This document shows positions 1 through 8,098 of a DNA stretch of 64,000 bases, in pieces; position 1 is the stretch's first letter; every line of letters begins with the position of its first letter. The translations under genes and the position numbers were made by a program. A model generated the notes under the pieces. It was not told where the DNA came from and made no database searches. It saw only the letters and a list, made by a program, of their open reading frames with translations. Origin of the DNA: an uncultured Spirochaetaceae bacterium (GTDB taxonomy: Bacteria > Spirochaetota > Spirochaetia > Sphaerochaetales > Sphaerochaetaceae); assembly GCA_944392985.1 (NCBI GenBank), contig CALXYL010000009.1, positions 1 through 64,000 on the forward strand, given 5' to 3'.

Positions 1-129
1 GTTTGGCTAATGGTGCCGGCTTGTTTTTGGTTTTTCGTGTCGTCCTCGGTTGGCGTTTTGGTCCCGTCCCCAACAATGTACCGTCTAATTCTCCACGAAG
101 GAAGCCATAAAGAAAACCAAGTAAAATCA

Positions 130-333
130 ATGGCGGATATGAGATTTTTCAGTCTGATTTCTGAAAAAGAAAAAGAACAAACTGCAAAAGATATTCTTTG
201 TTTCATTTTCTTATTGAATAAAGAACATTTATTAAAACATCTAAATAGCATAGAAGAAAATAAGAATGAACCGATTGAAGCCAATCTAGAAAAACGCTGT
301 TCAGAAATAAAGAATTTCCTCATTACGAATTGA
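130..333 (+). CDS. Doubtful small hypothetical protein in AT-rich DNA
   Basis: A 67-residue lysine- and glutamate-rich reading frame starting at the ATG at 130; the frame is open upstream to position 10, but the upstream part looks non-coding. Codons are strongly A/T-ending (AAA, GAA, ATT, TTA), unlike every other gene in the window. No good ribosome-binding site is visible and I recognise no family. The 3' end overlaps the end of the convergent glycosyltransferase by 11 bp. It could be a horizontally acquired cassette, a gene remnant, or contig-edge sequence. Confidence 0.3.
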   Translation: MADMRFFSLISEKEKEQTAKDILCFIFLLNKEHLLKHLNSIEENKNEPIEANLEKRCSEIKNFLITN

Positions 334-1462
334 TTTCAGCCTTCCCCGTATCCTCCACCACCATCTCTGCCAGCTTCCTTGCGCTGTATTCAATGGGGAC
401 TCTGTCAAAGCATTCCTCCATTTGAGCGAGCTTCTGTGGATTGGAGATGAGATCCGTCACTATTGAAAGCTGTCCTGCCCTGTCATCGCTTGCATTCCAG
501 CCGACACCATGCTTCTCAACGAAGCGCGCTGACGGAATCACTGTGTAGACCAGCTCAGTGATAAGGAACGGACGGTGGGCGTAGATCGCCTCAAGGATCG
601 TATTGATGCCAGCCCTTCCCGCTATGATATCCGATGCCGCAAGGTACTCGCTGACATTGCTGACGAAGCCTCGGACTATGACCTTTGTTTTCCTTCCGTC
701 GTTTCCTGCGGCTAGCTGTTCAAGCCGATCCTTCATATTCTTGTGGATACCACCTACGATGACAACCTGTACAGGAAGATCATTGCTGATGATATCCTCC
801 AGAAGAGTGAGGGAGCCAAGTCCTTCTCCACCGAGGTTGAGCTGCATCGTGAAAAGCCCTTCATCCAGTTCCAGCTTCTTCCTTGCCTCGGCTTTGGAGA
901 GCCGTGGCTGGGAAGCAACGGAGCTCTGAAGCGGAAATGGACAGAGCTTCACCCTGTCCCGGGGCTGTCCCATTCTCACGACTTCCTCTATTCCCTCTTC
1001 CGTTGCGACGTAGAGCATCGAATCTGCACTGACAGAGGAACATGGTGCTGTGAATACATCCGTTGCGTAGTAGTAGACAGGGATATCCAGACCAAGATCC
1101 TTCACAAGCGCTGAAAGCACGCGCTCAGGATACGGGTGCGTGCAGAAGATGAAGTCTGGACGGAACCCGCTGAAGTTCCTCAGGAGTTTCTTCCTGCGGG
1201 TCTTCCTGACAATGCCGACAAAGGAACCGATAGCGAATGAAGCGTGATCTATGGATTTCACCACATGGCGCTCAAGGAACGGGATGCGCAGCATCATGCG
1301 CCAGAATGTCTGGTTGAACCACGCAAGCCCCTTGATATCCAGATAGCTGAAGAACTCCTCAAGCCTGCTCTCGACCCCGATCGCCTCAAGCTGCTCATGC
1401 ACAGCCCTCGCGGGAACGAAATGGCCTTTCCCTGCATTCACGTAAAGGCAAAGTCCCTTCAT
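323..1462 (-). CDS. GT28/MGDG-synthase-like glycosyltransferase
   Basis: A 379-residue two-domain (GT-B) glycosyltransferase of the type that adds hexose to diacylglycerol or related lipid carriers from a UDP-sugar. The N-terminal motif NAGKGHFVPARAV (residues 9-21) is the Gly/His acceptor-side loop of the MGDG synthase/UgtP group, and the AGRAGINTILEA stretch near residue 280 is the donor-binding glycine/glutamate region of GT28 proteins. A good Shine-Dalgarno site (GGAGG, 7-8 nt) precedes the start. It lies 15 bp after the UDP-galactopyranose mutase gene on the same strand, so the two are probably co-transcribed and serve envelope glycolipid or glycan synthesis. The exact acceptor and sugar cannot be read from the sequence. 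Confidence 0.75.
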   Translation of the reverse strand: MKGLCLYVNAGKGHFVPARAVHEQLEAIGVESRLEEFFSYLDIKGLAWFNQTFWRMMLRIPFLERHVVKSIDHASFAIGSFVGIVRKTRRKKLLRNFSGFRPDFIFCTHPYPERVLSALVKDLGLDIPVYYYATDVFTAPCSSVSADSMLYVATEEGIEEVVRMGQPRDRVKLCPFPLQSSVASQPRLSKAEARKKLELDEGLFTMQLNLGGEGLGSLTLLEDIISNDLPVQVVIVGGIHKNMKDRLEQLAAGNDGRKTKVIVRGFVSNVSEYLAASDIIAGRAGINTILEAIYAHRPFLITELVYTVIPSARFVEKHGVGWNASDDRAGQLSIVTDLISNPQKLAQMEECFDRVPIEYSARKLAEMVVEDTGKAEINS

Positions 1463-1477
1463 CGCATGCCCTCCATC

Positions 1478-2578
1478 CTAAAGAACGGCATCAGCCTTCT
1501 TCAGTGCCGCGGCAACGGTCTTGTCCATATCATAGTAGGCGTAATCAGCAAGGCGGCCTCCGATGATGAGCCTCTCCTCGCTTTCTGCCATCGCCCTGTA
1601 CTTCGCATAAATCATCTTATTGCGCTCATCGTTGACAGGATAGAATGGCTCGCCCGTCTTTTCATAGTCCACAGGATACTCACGGCTGATCCATGTGACA
1701 GGGGAAGAGGCACCATCGAAATGCTTATGCTCGATGATGCGCGTCCATGGGATTTCCCGCTCTGTATAGTTGACGACGGCATTGCCCTGGAAATCCTCTT
1801 CCTCAAGCCTTATCTCCTCGAATATCTCCGAGCGGTACTGGAGATTGCCCTCCGCATAGCCATAGAGCGCATCGAGGCAACCGGTGTAGAGCGTGCGGTC
1901 AGCCATTGCATCCCACTTCTTCCGCTCCGGGATATAGTCTGTATCCAGAATGATATCCGCACCTTCCGTGAGGCCCTCGATCAACCGGGTATAGCCGCCT
2001 TCCGGAATCCCCTGGTAGATATCGGTGAAGTAGTTATTGTCATATGTGAAGCGCACGGGGATGCGGCGGATGATCTCAGGGGGAAGCTCAGTGCAGCTCC
2101 TGCCCCACTGCTTCTCCGTGTATCCCTTCACCAGCGTCTGGTAGATATCGCGGCCGACAAGAGAGATCGCCTGCTCCTCCAGGTTCCTGGGTTCACCTGT
2201 GATCTCCTTCCTCTGCTCCTCAATGATCCTCCTCGCCTCCTCAGGCTTTGAGATATCCCACATGCGGGCGAAGGTGTTCATATTGAACGGCATGTTGTAG
2301 ACACGTCCCTTATAGAGGGCGATGGGGGAATTGATGAACGGACGGAAAGGCACGATTGAATTGACATAGTCCCAGACATCCTTGCGCGACGTATGGAAGA
2401 TATGTGCGCCATAGCGGTGGATGGTGATTCCGTCTCTGATCTCCGTGTAGACATTGCCACCCTTATGGCTGCGCTTATCGAGCATCAGAACGGAAAGCCC
2501 CTTCTTCATCGCCTCATTGGCGAATACCGCACCGTATAATCCAGTTCCTACTATCAGCAAGTCATAGTGATCCTTCAT
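1478..2578 (-). CDS. glf: UDP-galactopyranose mutase
   Basis: Flavoenzyme of 366 residues converting UDP-galactopyranose to UDP-galactofuranose for cell-surface glycans. It shows the FAD-binding GTGLYG motif at residues 11-16, the KGGN motif near residue 40, and the conserved RYGAHIFHT and GYTEKQWG segments of the family. The frame is open seven codons further upstream (to 2599), but the ATG at 2578 has a good Shine-Dalgarno site (AGAGG, 6 nt) and fits the usual N-terminus. The GT28-like transferase follows 15 bp downstream, suggesting galactofuranose or lipid-linked glycan assembly. Confidence 0.9.
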   Translation of the reverse strand: MKDHYDLLIVGTGLYGAVFANEAMKKGLSVLMLDKRSHKGGNVYTEIRDGITIHRYGAHIFHTSRKDVWDYVNSIVPFRPFINSPIALYKGRVYNMPFNMNTFARMWDISKPEEARRIIEEQRKEITGEPRNLEEQAISLVGRDIYQTLVKGYTEKQWGRSCTELPPEIIRRIPVRFTYDNNYFTDIYQGIPEGGYTRLIEGLTEGADIILDTDYIPERKKWDAMADRTLYTGCLDALYGYAEGNLQYRSEIFEEIRLEEEDFQGNAVVNYTEREIPWTRIIEHKHFDGASSPVTWISREYPVDYEKTGEPFYPVNDERNKMIYAKYRAMAESEERLIIGGRLADYAYYDMDKTVAAALKKADAVL

Positions 2579-2758
2579 TGCATCCCTCTTCTGTATCATA
2601 TTGGATTCACAGGGGTGAGAAAATCAAGGAAAAATGCGGTATTCAGAAGTACAGGCGAACCAGCAGTACATGCAGAATCGTTCTTATGCAGACTCAGAGC
2701 ACGGGCGCGCTTCCAATTAAGGCAATACACCAGCCAGGAGCCTTATACCCATAAAGGA

Positions 2759-3964
2759 TCAGAACGCAGCAATGAAATATGCCCCGAAGCTGACATCGAA
2801 ACCTCCGGTGCTTCCCTCCGGCACAAGATAGTCATAATAGACATCGGCTATCGCACGGAAAAGCCCCATGATGTAGAGCTCGAAACGCATCCCGACCGTT
2901 CCGTAAAGACAGGCTTCCCCGATCTCGCTGCTGCTGTTGAGAAGCCGTCCTGCCGCAAGCGCGTTCTCCACCACCGCCGTGATCTTCGGGTATGTGCCTA
3001 CAGAAAGGAATTCAGGACCGACTACGGAGAATCCGGCGCGCACATCGGCGATGAACGGACGGGGCGGGATGGAATCACCGCGGAAAGAGATAGACATCTC
3101 ATGCTGTGGAATCGCAGACCCGAAGAGCATCTGGCAGGCAAAGCTGAAATCCATGGAGAGGGAGAAGAGATTCATATCCGCATCCTCCTGATCAGCCTGC
3201 ATGAACGTATGGGCATACGATGCCGTGTAGTAGAGCTTCCAGTAATCGATCGTCGAGCTTGTATTGAACACAGTAGGATTGTTCAGCAGCCACCATGGCC
3301 CCATGATGAAGGAAAAGGAGAAATCATAGCCTTCAGGCGTCAGATAGTCATTGTCCTTGTTGTTGAACCGGAAGCTGAGAGTGACTGAATTGGATAGCGA
3401 ATACCTGTTCCCATTCAGTTCCGGCACCCCGATGACAGGGAGAGTCTCCCCGGATTCATCCTTCGGGAAGAAAAACGCGTCATCGAAGAATCCCGCATGA
3501 TCCCCTGACTGTATATCATCAAGCGAAGCGAACGCCTGCTCCCATCTCACACCGACGAGGAGGCTCATTGTGAGGAAGTCGGGCTTTCCTTCCGCAGGGT
3601 TGTCCACAAGCCCCTGCTCAAAACCGACAAGACCCTCGGAGAACACAACCGAATAGCGTTCCTGATTCTCCTTGTCAGTGATGATCGAGCCATCTGAAGG
3701 CATCTGATGCAGTGTCCTCTGCGCCAATCCTGCCTCCACCCTGACAAGGGCCTTCGTATTCAGATCAGGGAAGATATCAAGATGATCGATGCCGAACTCG
3801 CCCCAGAAGCTCACAGGGAAGGCGCTCATCGCGAAATCCGACAGGTAGGAAGCATTGATGATACGCGAATAGAACACCTCCTCCGCAGCAGCAGGGAACA
3901 GGAGTGCAATGGATATCAGTATGGCAAGCGCTATCTTCCGCATCCTTTGGATTGTACCTTCCAT
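2759..3964 (-). CDS. Secreted protein, probable outer-membrane barrel
   Basis: A 401-residue protein with an N-terminal signal peptide (hydrophobic core ALAILISIALLF, cleavage near AAAEE). The rest is rich in alternating aromatic and hydrophobic residues typical of amphipathic beta strands, and the last residue is Phe (AYFIAAF), the usual C-terminal signature of outer-membrane barrels. The start at 3964 has a good ribosome-binding site (AAGGTGG); a second ATG seven codons in would give a more typical signal peptide but has no spaced site. No family is recognised; similar orphan barrels are common in Sphaerochaeta-type genomes. Function unknown. Confidence 0.6.
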   Translation of the reverse strand: MEGTIQRMRKIALAILISIALLFPAAAEEVFYSRIINASYLSDFAMSAFPVSFWGEFGIDHLDIFPDLNTKALVRVEAGLAQRTLHQMPSDGSIITDKENQERYSVVFSEGLVGFEQGLVDNPAEGKPDFLTMSLLVGVRWEQAFASLDDIQSGDHAGFFDDAFFFPKDESGETLPVIGVPELNGNRYSLSNSVTLSFRFNNKDNDYLTPEGYDFSFSFIMGPWWLLNNPTVFNTSSTIDYWKLYYTASYAHTFMQADQEDADMNLFSLSMDFSFACQMLFGSAIPQHEMSISFRGDSIPPRPFIADVRAGFSVVGPEFLSVGTYPKITAVVENALAAGRLLNSSSEIGEACLYGTVGMRFELYIMGLFRAIADVYYDYLVPEGSTGGFDVSFGAYFIAAF

Positions 3965-3972
3965 AGCCCACC

Positions 3973-4002
3973 TTGTGCAATGAGATGCCTTTCTGCTATA
4001 GT
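3973..4002 (+). promoter_or_regulatory. Promoter of the queuosine-precursor transporter gene
   Basis: TTGTGC, an 18-nt spacer, then TATAGT preceded by TGC (extended -10). The -10 ends 9 nt before the ATG at 4012 and no Shine-Dalgarno sequence lies between, so the mRNA leader would be 0-3 nt. Confidence 0.6.
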
Positions 4003-4011
4003 GCAGCCACT

Positions 4012-4683
4012 ATGGAATACAAGGTACCGGACAACCCTTCTCAAAACCGGAACGGCAGCTTCACGCCTCTCGTGACAGTCACTGCCCTTCTGGTCACACT
4101 CTATCTAGTAGCCAATCTCATGGCAGTGAAGATCATCACGATAGGATCATTCTCCCTTTTCGATGCAGGAACCATCACATTCCCCTTCGCCTACATGCTC
4201 GGGGATGTCCTCGCTGAGGTGTGGGGCTATAGGACCGCAAGGAAAGTCATCTACCTGACATTCATCTGCAATGCCCTGCTTGTCGCATTCACTTCAATAG
4301 GCATCATCCTGCCCTATCCTGATTACATGCAGGGAATACAGGAAGCGTACACGATGATCTACACATATGTTCCGCGCATCGTCGTCGCCTCGCTTGTGTC
4401 CTTCCTCCTGGGTGAGCTCGCCAACGCGAAGGTCCTTGTCTGGATAAAGGAGAAGCAGAAGGATGGAAAGCATCTCTGGATCAGGACAATAGGGTCATCA
4501 GCCGTCGGATACCTCTTCGACACAGTTCTCTTCGTGCTCATCGCATTCACAGGCACATCCCCCGCCTCCGACATCCTTTCGATGATACTCATCCAGTATG
4601 CAGCGAAGCTCATAATCGAAGCCGTTGCAGGCACCCCGCTTGCATATGCCGCTGTCGGCTATCTGAAAAGGAGATGCGCATGA
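4012..4683 (+). CDS. Queuosine precursor transporter (YhhQ/VUT family)
   Basis: A 223-residue integral membrane protein with about six hydrophobic segments, matching the YhhQ/VUT family that imports queuosine precursors (preQ0/preQ1 in E. coli, queuine in Chlamydia). Visible family hallmarks are the loop after TM1 (VANLMAVKI), the FPFAYMLGDVLAEVWGYR motif in the middle, and a GYLFDTVLFVLIAF helix. The start at 4012 is chosen because the frame upstream overlaps the divergent gene and a promoter ends just before it. The stop overlaps the start of a radical-SAM gene (ATGA), so the two are translationally coupled; the pair suggests salvage of queuine or preQ1. Which base is imported cannot be told from sequence. 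Confidence 0.82.
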   Translation: MEYKVPDNPSQNRNGSFTPLVTVTALLVTLYLVANLMAVKIITIGSFSLFDAGTITFPFAYMLGDVLAEVWGYRTARKVIYLTFICNALLVAFTSIGIILPYPDYMQGIQEAYTMIYTYVPRIVVASLVSFLLGELANAKVLVWIKEKQKDGKHLWIRTIGSSAVGYLFDTVLFVLIAFTGTSPASDILSMILIQYAAKLIIEAVAGTPLAYAAVGYLKRRCA

Positions 4684-5369
4684 ACGGCCTTGTACGCTAC
4701 AGCAGGATCGACAAGGGCATGAAGAGGGAATTCCTCCTTCTGCAGGGGACAGGATGCCGCTGGAGGAAATGCACCTTCTGTGACTACCATCTCGACACAT
4801 CCTCCGATCCATATGCCATAAACAAGGAGATACTGGAAAATGTCACGGGATGCTACGGCGTGCTGGACATCATCAACTCCGGCTCCGCGATGGAGCTCGA
4901 TGAGGCGACAATCAGGGAAATCGCGAGGATCGTGGATGAAAAGCACATCAGCGATCTATGGTTTGAAGCCCACTGGATGTACCGCAACGATCTGGAAGCA
5001 TTCTCAAAGCACTTCCCATGCCGCGTCCATTACCGTACGGGAGTCGAGTCCTTCAACCCGAACCTCCGCCTGAGATGGCAGAAGGGTATCGGAAGGGATG
5101 TCACTCCAGAGGAGATAAGAAGATATTTCGAAGGAGTATGCCTCCTCGTCGGGCTTGAAGGCCAGACGGAGAAGGACATCATCGATTCTGCAGAGACAGC
5201 AGAAAGGCTGTTCGATTACTACTCCGTCAATCTATTCTGTCCCAACACATCCGCCGAGAAGCTCGACAAGGAACTCGCGAGAGCATTCATCACGCGCATC
5301 GCACCAGGGATAAGGAAAAGCGGAAAGGCGGAAGTGCTGATTGAGAATACCGATCTAGGGGTGGGCTGA
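4680..5369 (+). CDS. Radical-SAM enzyme, probable queuine lyase (QueL-like)
   Basis: A short radical-SAM protein of 229 residues. The iron-sulphur motif is CRWRKCTFC near residue 30, a C-x4-C-x2-C spacing instead of the usual C-x3-C-x2-C. A FEAHW stretch follows near residue 97. Established knowledge: a small radical-SAM subgroup in gut bacteria (QueL of Clostridioides difficile) turns queuine into preQ1, which then enters tRNA through TGT, QueA and QueG/QueH. Here the gene overlaps the queuosine-precursor transporter by 4 bp, with the GGAG site 6 nt before the ATG at 4680. The assignment rests on size, the cysteine spacing as I recall it, and context, so it is probable and not proven. Confidence 0.6.
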   Translation: MNGLVRYSRIDKGMKREFLLLQGTGCRWRKCTFCDYHLDTSSDPYAINKEILENVTGCYGVLDIINSGSAMELDEATIREIARIVDEKHISDLWFEAHWMYRNDLEAFSKHFPCRVHYRTGVESFNPNLRLRWQKGIGRDVTPEEIRRYFEGVCLLVGLEGQTEKDIIDSAETAERLFDYYSVNLFCPNTSAEKLDKELARAFITRIAPGIRKSGKAEVLIENTDLGVG

Positions 5370-5395
5370 ACACCCCCTCCCCATATCCCCTTCAA

Positions 5396-5425
5396 TTGAC
5401 AGATGCCCTATATAGATGGTAATTT
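5396..5425 (+). promoter_or_regulatory. Promoter upstream of the SurA-like gene
   Basis: TTGACA at 5396-5401 and TAATTT at 5420-5425 with an 18-nt spacer, in an AT-rich gap. A small GGGGTG/CACCCC hairpin just upstream may mark the end of the preceding operon. Confidence 0.5.
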
Positions 5426-5482
5426 TCTTTTCAGCTGTTTCTTCATTGAGCAGCCTCAGATTACACAGGAAGAGGTTTAAGG

Positions 5483-6994
5483 ATGCCTTCGGAAAATAAT
5501 GCAAATGGTGCAGTAATCCATGAAAAGGGAAAGAAGAACGGGAAAGGCAAGCATAGGAAGAGCCTAGGATGGATCATCGGAGTGGTGGTCCTCATCCTCA
5601 TCTCCGCCACCTTCATCCTTCCTACCACAGTATTCAGCTCTACGCCGAAGATCAGGTTCGGCAGCTATAATGGCAAGGATATCGTCCTTGAAGCGTCGTA
5701 TGACAACTACTTCTTCAATCAGCTGAACACGCTTTCCGCTGCATACCAGATGAATGCCCAGAATATGATGCAGATCTATTATCAGGCATTCTATCAGACT
5801 GTCCTCCAGACAGCGCTGCAGGAAATGGCGGATGAAGCAGGCATCTCCGTATCGAACAGGATGCTCAGCCAGGGCCTCATGCAGAGCGGTGCCTACCGCG
5901 CAGAGGATGGATCCTTCGACCTTGAGACATACAATGCCGCCTCCACTGTCGACAAGGACTACCTCATGGATCAGATCAGGGCGAACATCCCTTCTCAGAT
6001 GGTGTACCAGGATCTCACGTCCGTAAAGACATCGAATGCAGAGATGGAGTTTGTCTCCTCCCTCAGCAGCACACCTCGCACCTTCCAGTACATCACCGTT
6101 GACTACAGCAGCTATCCTGATGAGGAAGCCGTGGCATTCGTCAACGCTGACCCCGCGCCATTCACTGCAATGGAGCTTTCAGTGATCACGCTTCCAAGCG
6201 AGAGCGAAGCGGCGGAGGCAGCTCTAAGGATCCAGAATGGTGAAGCCACGTTCGAGGAAACAGCGGCGGAGAGCTCAACGGATTCCTATGCATCAGGAAA
6301 TGGCAGCATGGGCTCAGTCATGTACCACAACCTCGCCTCCATCCTCGTTGACAGTGCAGAGGCAGACACGGTATTCGCCACAGCTGAAGGCTCACTGACA
6401 GAGCCTATACAGGGCTACTCCGGCTGGATGGTATTCCGTGCCGATTCAGTTCCGGCCCTTGCAGACCTGTCCGATGCAGATGTGCTTGATGACGTAAAGC
6501 GCTATATCTCCGCAAACGACAGCGAGACGATGGATATCTTCCTCTCCGCGGAAGCCGATGCGATCTATGCGGAAGCTGCTGTTGATTTCGAGGGTGCAGC
6601 GGATGCACACGGACTTGCCATCACGGAAGTTGGAGCATCCTCCTACAACCCCGCCTATTCATCATTCATCCTTGACTTCGCCGGCAACGATCCGGAGGGA
6701 CTTCTCTACAACGCCGCTTCATCTGATCCCGACTTCTACAGCAGTCTCTTCACAGCAGAAGAAGGCACAGTGATGGCTCCTGAGTCGACAGGCACATCAT
6801 ACATCATCGCCCGCACCGGGGCAGAAGCAACGCCGAACCAGACGATGCTCTCCTACCTCAACATGATGTACCCATCATATGCACCGATTGTCGCAGGACA
6901 GGATATAGAGCAGTCGATACTCTCCTCGGAGAGCTTTGAGGACAACTTCCTCACGACCTACTTCTCCAAGATCATGGGCGTATCGGCACAGTAA
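5483..6994 (+). CDS. Membrane-anchored SurA/PpiD-like peptidyl-prolyl isomerase or chaperone
   Basis: A 503-residue protein with a basic N-terminus, one transmembrane anchor (about residues 29-48) and a large extracytoplasmic part. The region after the anchor (about residues 60-190), rich in Gln, Met and Tyr with a long helical pattern and ending in a QIRANIPSQMVYQDL-like segment, resembles the SurA N-terminal chaperone domain. A degenerate parvulin-like stretch follows (about residues 220-330, with ESEAAEAALRIQNGEATFEETAAESS resembling the domain start), so catalytic activity is uncertain. It probably helps fold exported or outer-membrane proteins. A Shine-Dalgarno-like AAGAGG precedes the ATG and a strong terminator follows the gene. 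Confidence 0.65.
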   Translation: MPSENNANGAVIHEKGKKNGKGKHRKSLGWIIGVVVLILISATFILPTTVFSSTPKIRFGSYNGKDIVLEASYDNYFFNQLNTLSAAYQMNAQNMMQIYYQAFYQTVLQTALQEMADEAGISVSNRMLSQGLMQSGAYRAEDGSFDLETYNAASTVDKDYLMDQIRANIPSQMVYQDLTSVKTSNAEMEFVSSLSSTPRTFQYITVDYSSYPDEEAVAFVNADPAPFTAMELSVITLPSESEAAEAALRIQNGEATFEETAAESSTDSYASGNGSMGSVMYHNLASILVDSAEADTVFATAEGSLTEPIQGYSGWMVFRADSVPALADLSDADVLDDVKRYISANDSETMDIFLSAEADAIYAEAAVDFEGAADAHGLAITEVGASSYNPAYSSFILDFAGNDPEGLLYNAASSDPDFYSSLFTAEEGTVMAPESTGTSYIIARTGAEATPNQTMLSYLNMMYPSYAPIVAGQDIEQSILSSESFEDNFLTTYFSKIMGVSAQ

Positions 6995-7016
6995 GGCTGA
7001 ACCATCGTCCAGAAAC

Positions 7017-7057
7017 GAAGCGGCATCCGAAGAAAGGTGCCGCTTCTTCTTTTTTTC
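7017..7057 (+). terminator. Intrinsic terminator after the SurA-like gene
   Basis: Nine-base-pair stem GAAGCGGCA/TGCCGCTTC (7017-7025 with 7038-7046) followed by a T-rich run. It ends directly at the extended -10 of the next gene. Confidence 0.85.
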
Positions 7058-7066
7058 TGCTACACT
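7058..7066 (+). promoter_or_regulatory. Extended -10 element of the DUF2804 gene
   Basis: TGC-TACACT ends exactly 6 nt before the ATG at 7073, so the transcription start would coincide with the start codon. No Shine-Dalgarno sequence is present. The -35 region lies in the terminator T-run and is weak. Confidence 0.5.
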
Positions 7067-7072
7067 TCCTAC

Positions 7073-8068
7073 ATGCTGCAGCCTATGAAAGAGATAAACG
7101 AACAGAGCCATGATGAATGGAGCCCATGCCCCATCTGGATATACAGACGGAAGGACAGCGGCAGATCCATAGTCCAGCGCGGCTGTGATGCCTATATGTT
7201 CACGGACATGGAGAAGAAGATCGCAGTCAGGGCTGTTTCCGCAGATCTCGGCATCGCATCCATCAATTCGATAACAGTCATAGACCTCAGCCGTGGTGCA
7301 GCCGCATCAGAGCGCTCAGTCAGCCGTCACAGGTACACAGACATGCATCTGCCGGAGTCTCCTGTGGATGACAGCAGCTTCTCCTTCTCCTGCGCTTCCA
7401 TGACACTCGCCGCATTCAAGCGCGGCAACAGGCGCAGACTGCTGATAACAGCACCTTTCCTTCATCTTCCTTCAGGGGAAGAGGGCTTCAAAGCTGATAT
7501 CACAATGACAGCGGAAGAGGAAGATCAGTGCAGTGCGTCTCTTCTCCATCCAGAAGGAAGCCGCGGCTTTTCATATCGTGTGGACTGCCTTCCACTCCGC
7601 GCTGAAGGCACGCTCTTCATCGGCGACACGATCTCCGGGCTATCAGAAGGAAGCCTCGCCTCGATGAGCTGGTACAGGAGCAGCGGAACATTCCGCTCGC
7701 AGCAGATCCTGCGCGCCTCATCATTTGGATGCACAGATGGGAGAAGATGGGGATTCTCCGTATCAAGCGGGAACGCAAAGGAGAATGCCATCATCATCGA
7801 CGGGAAGGCATACCAGATCGGGGAATGCATCTTCAGCCAGCATGACGGGAAGTGGACCATAAAGTCCGCAGACGGCCGCTTTGAAGCGATGATGGAAGCC
7901 TCTGCGCTTGAGCATACACATGGGGATATGCGGCTGCTCAAAGGTGAGTGCATCGATGCGTTCGGGCTCTTCTCAGGATACTGCAGAATCCCTGATGGCA
8001 ACACTCTCGGGTTCAGCGGCGCCTATGGCTTTGCCAGAATGCTCCGCGGCCAGGCACTCCATGGCTGA
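7073..8068 (+). CDS. DUF2804-family protein
   Basis: A 331-residue soluble protein with no signal peptide. The central Trp/Arg-rich SWYRSSGTFRSQQ segment, the NAIIIDGKAYQIG stretch and the C-terminal FGLFSGYCRIPDGNTLGFSGAYGFARM segment match my memory of DUF2804, a family of unknown function with a lipocalin-like or two-domain beta fold. It stands alone between a terminator and the AI-2E-type exporter 30 bp downstream, which may be co-transcribed. The ATG at 7073 is chosen because a predicted -10 lies just upstream; the open frame starts 12 codons earlier inside the terminator. Function unknown. Confidence 0.6.
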   Translation: MLQPMKEINEQSHDEWSPCPIWIYRRKDSGRSIVQRGCDAYMFTDMEKKIAVRAVSADLGIASINSITVIDLSRGAAASERSVSRHRYTDMHLPESPVDDSSFSFSCASMTLAAFKRGNRRRLLITAPFLHLPSGEEGFKADITMTAEEEDQCSASLLHPEGSRGFSYRVDCLPLRAEGTLFIGDTISGLSEGSLASMSWYRSSGTFRSQQILRASSFGCTDGRRWGFSVSSGNAKENAIIIDGKAYQIGECIFSQHDGKWTIKSADGRFEAMMEASALEHTHGDMRLLKGECIDAFGLFSGYCRIPDGNTLGFSGAYGFARMLRGQALHG

Positions 8069-8098
8069 TCATCCCCTCACTGGAAAAGGATCGATTGA

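Noticed and set aside
1244-2251. 335-codon plus-strand frame antisense to the GT28 and glf genes
   Set aside because: Opposite two recognised genes, spans their junction and shows no family pattern.
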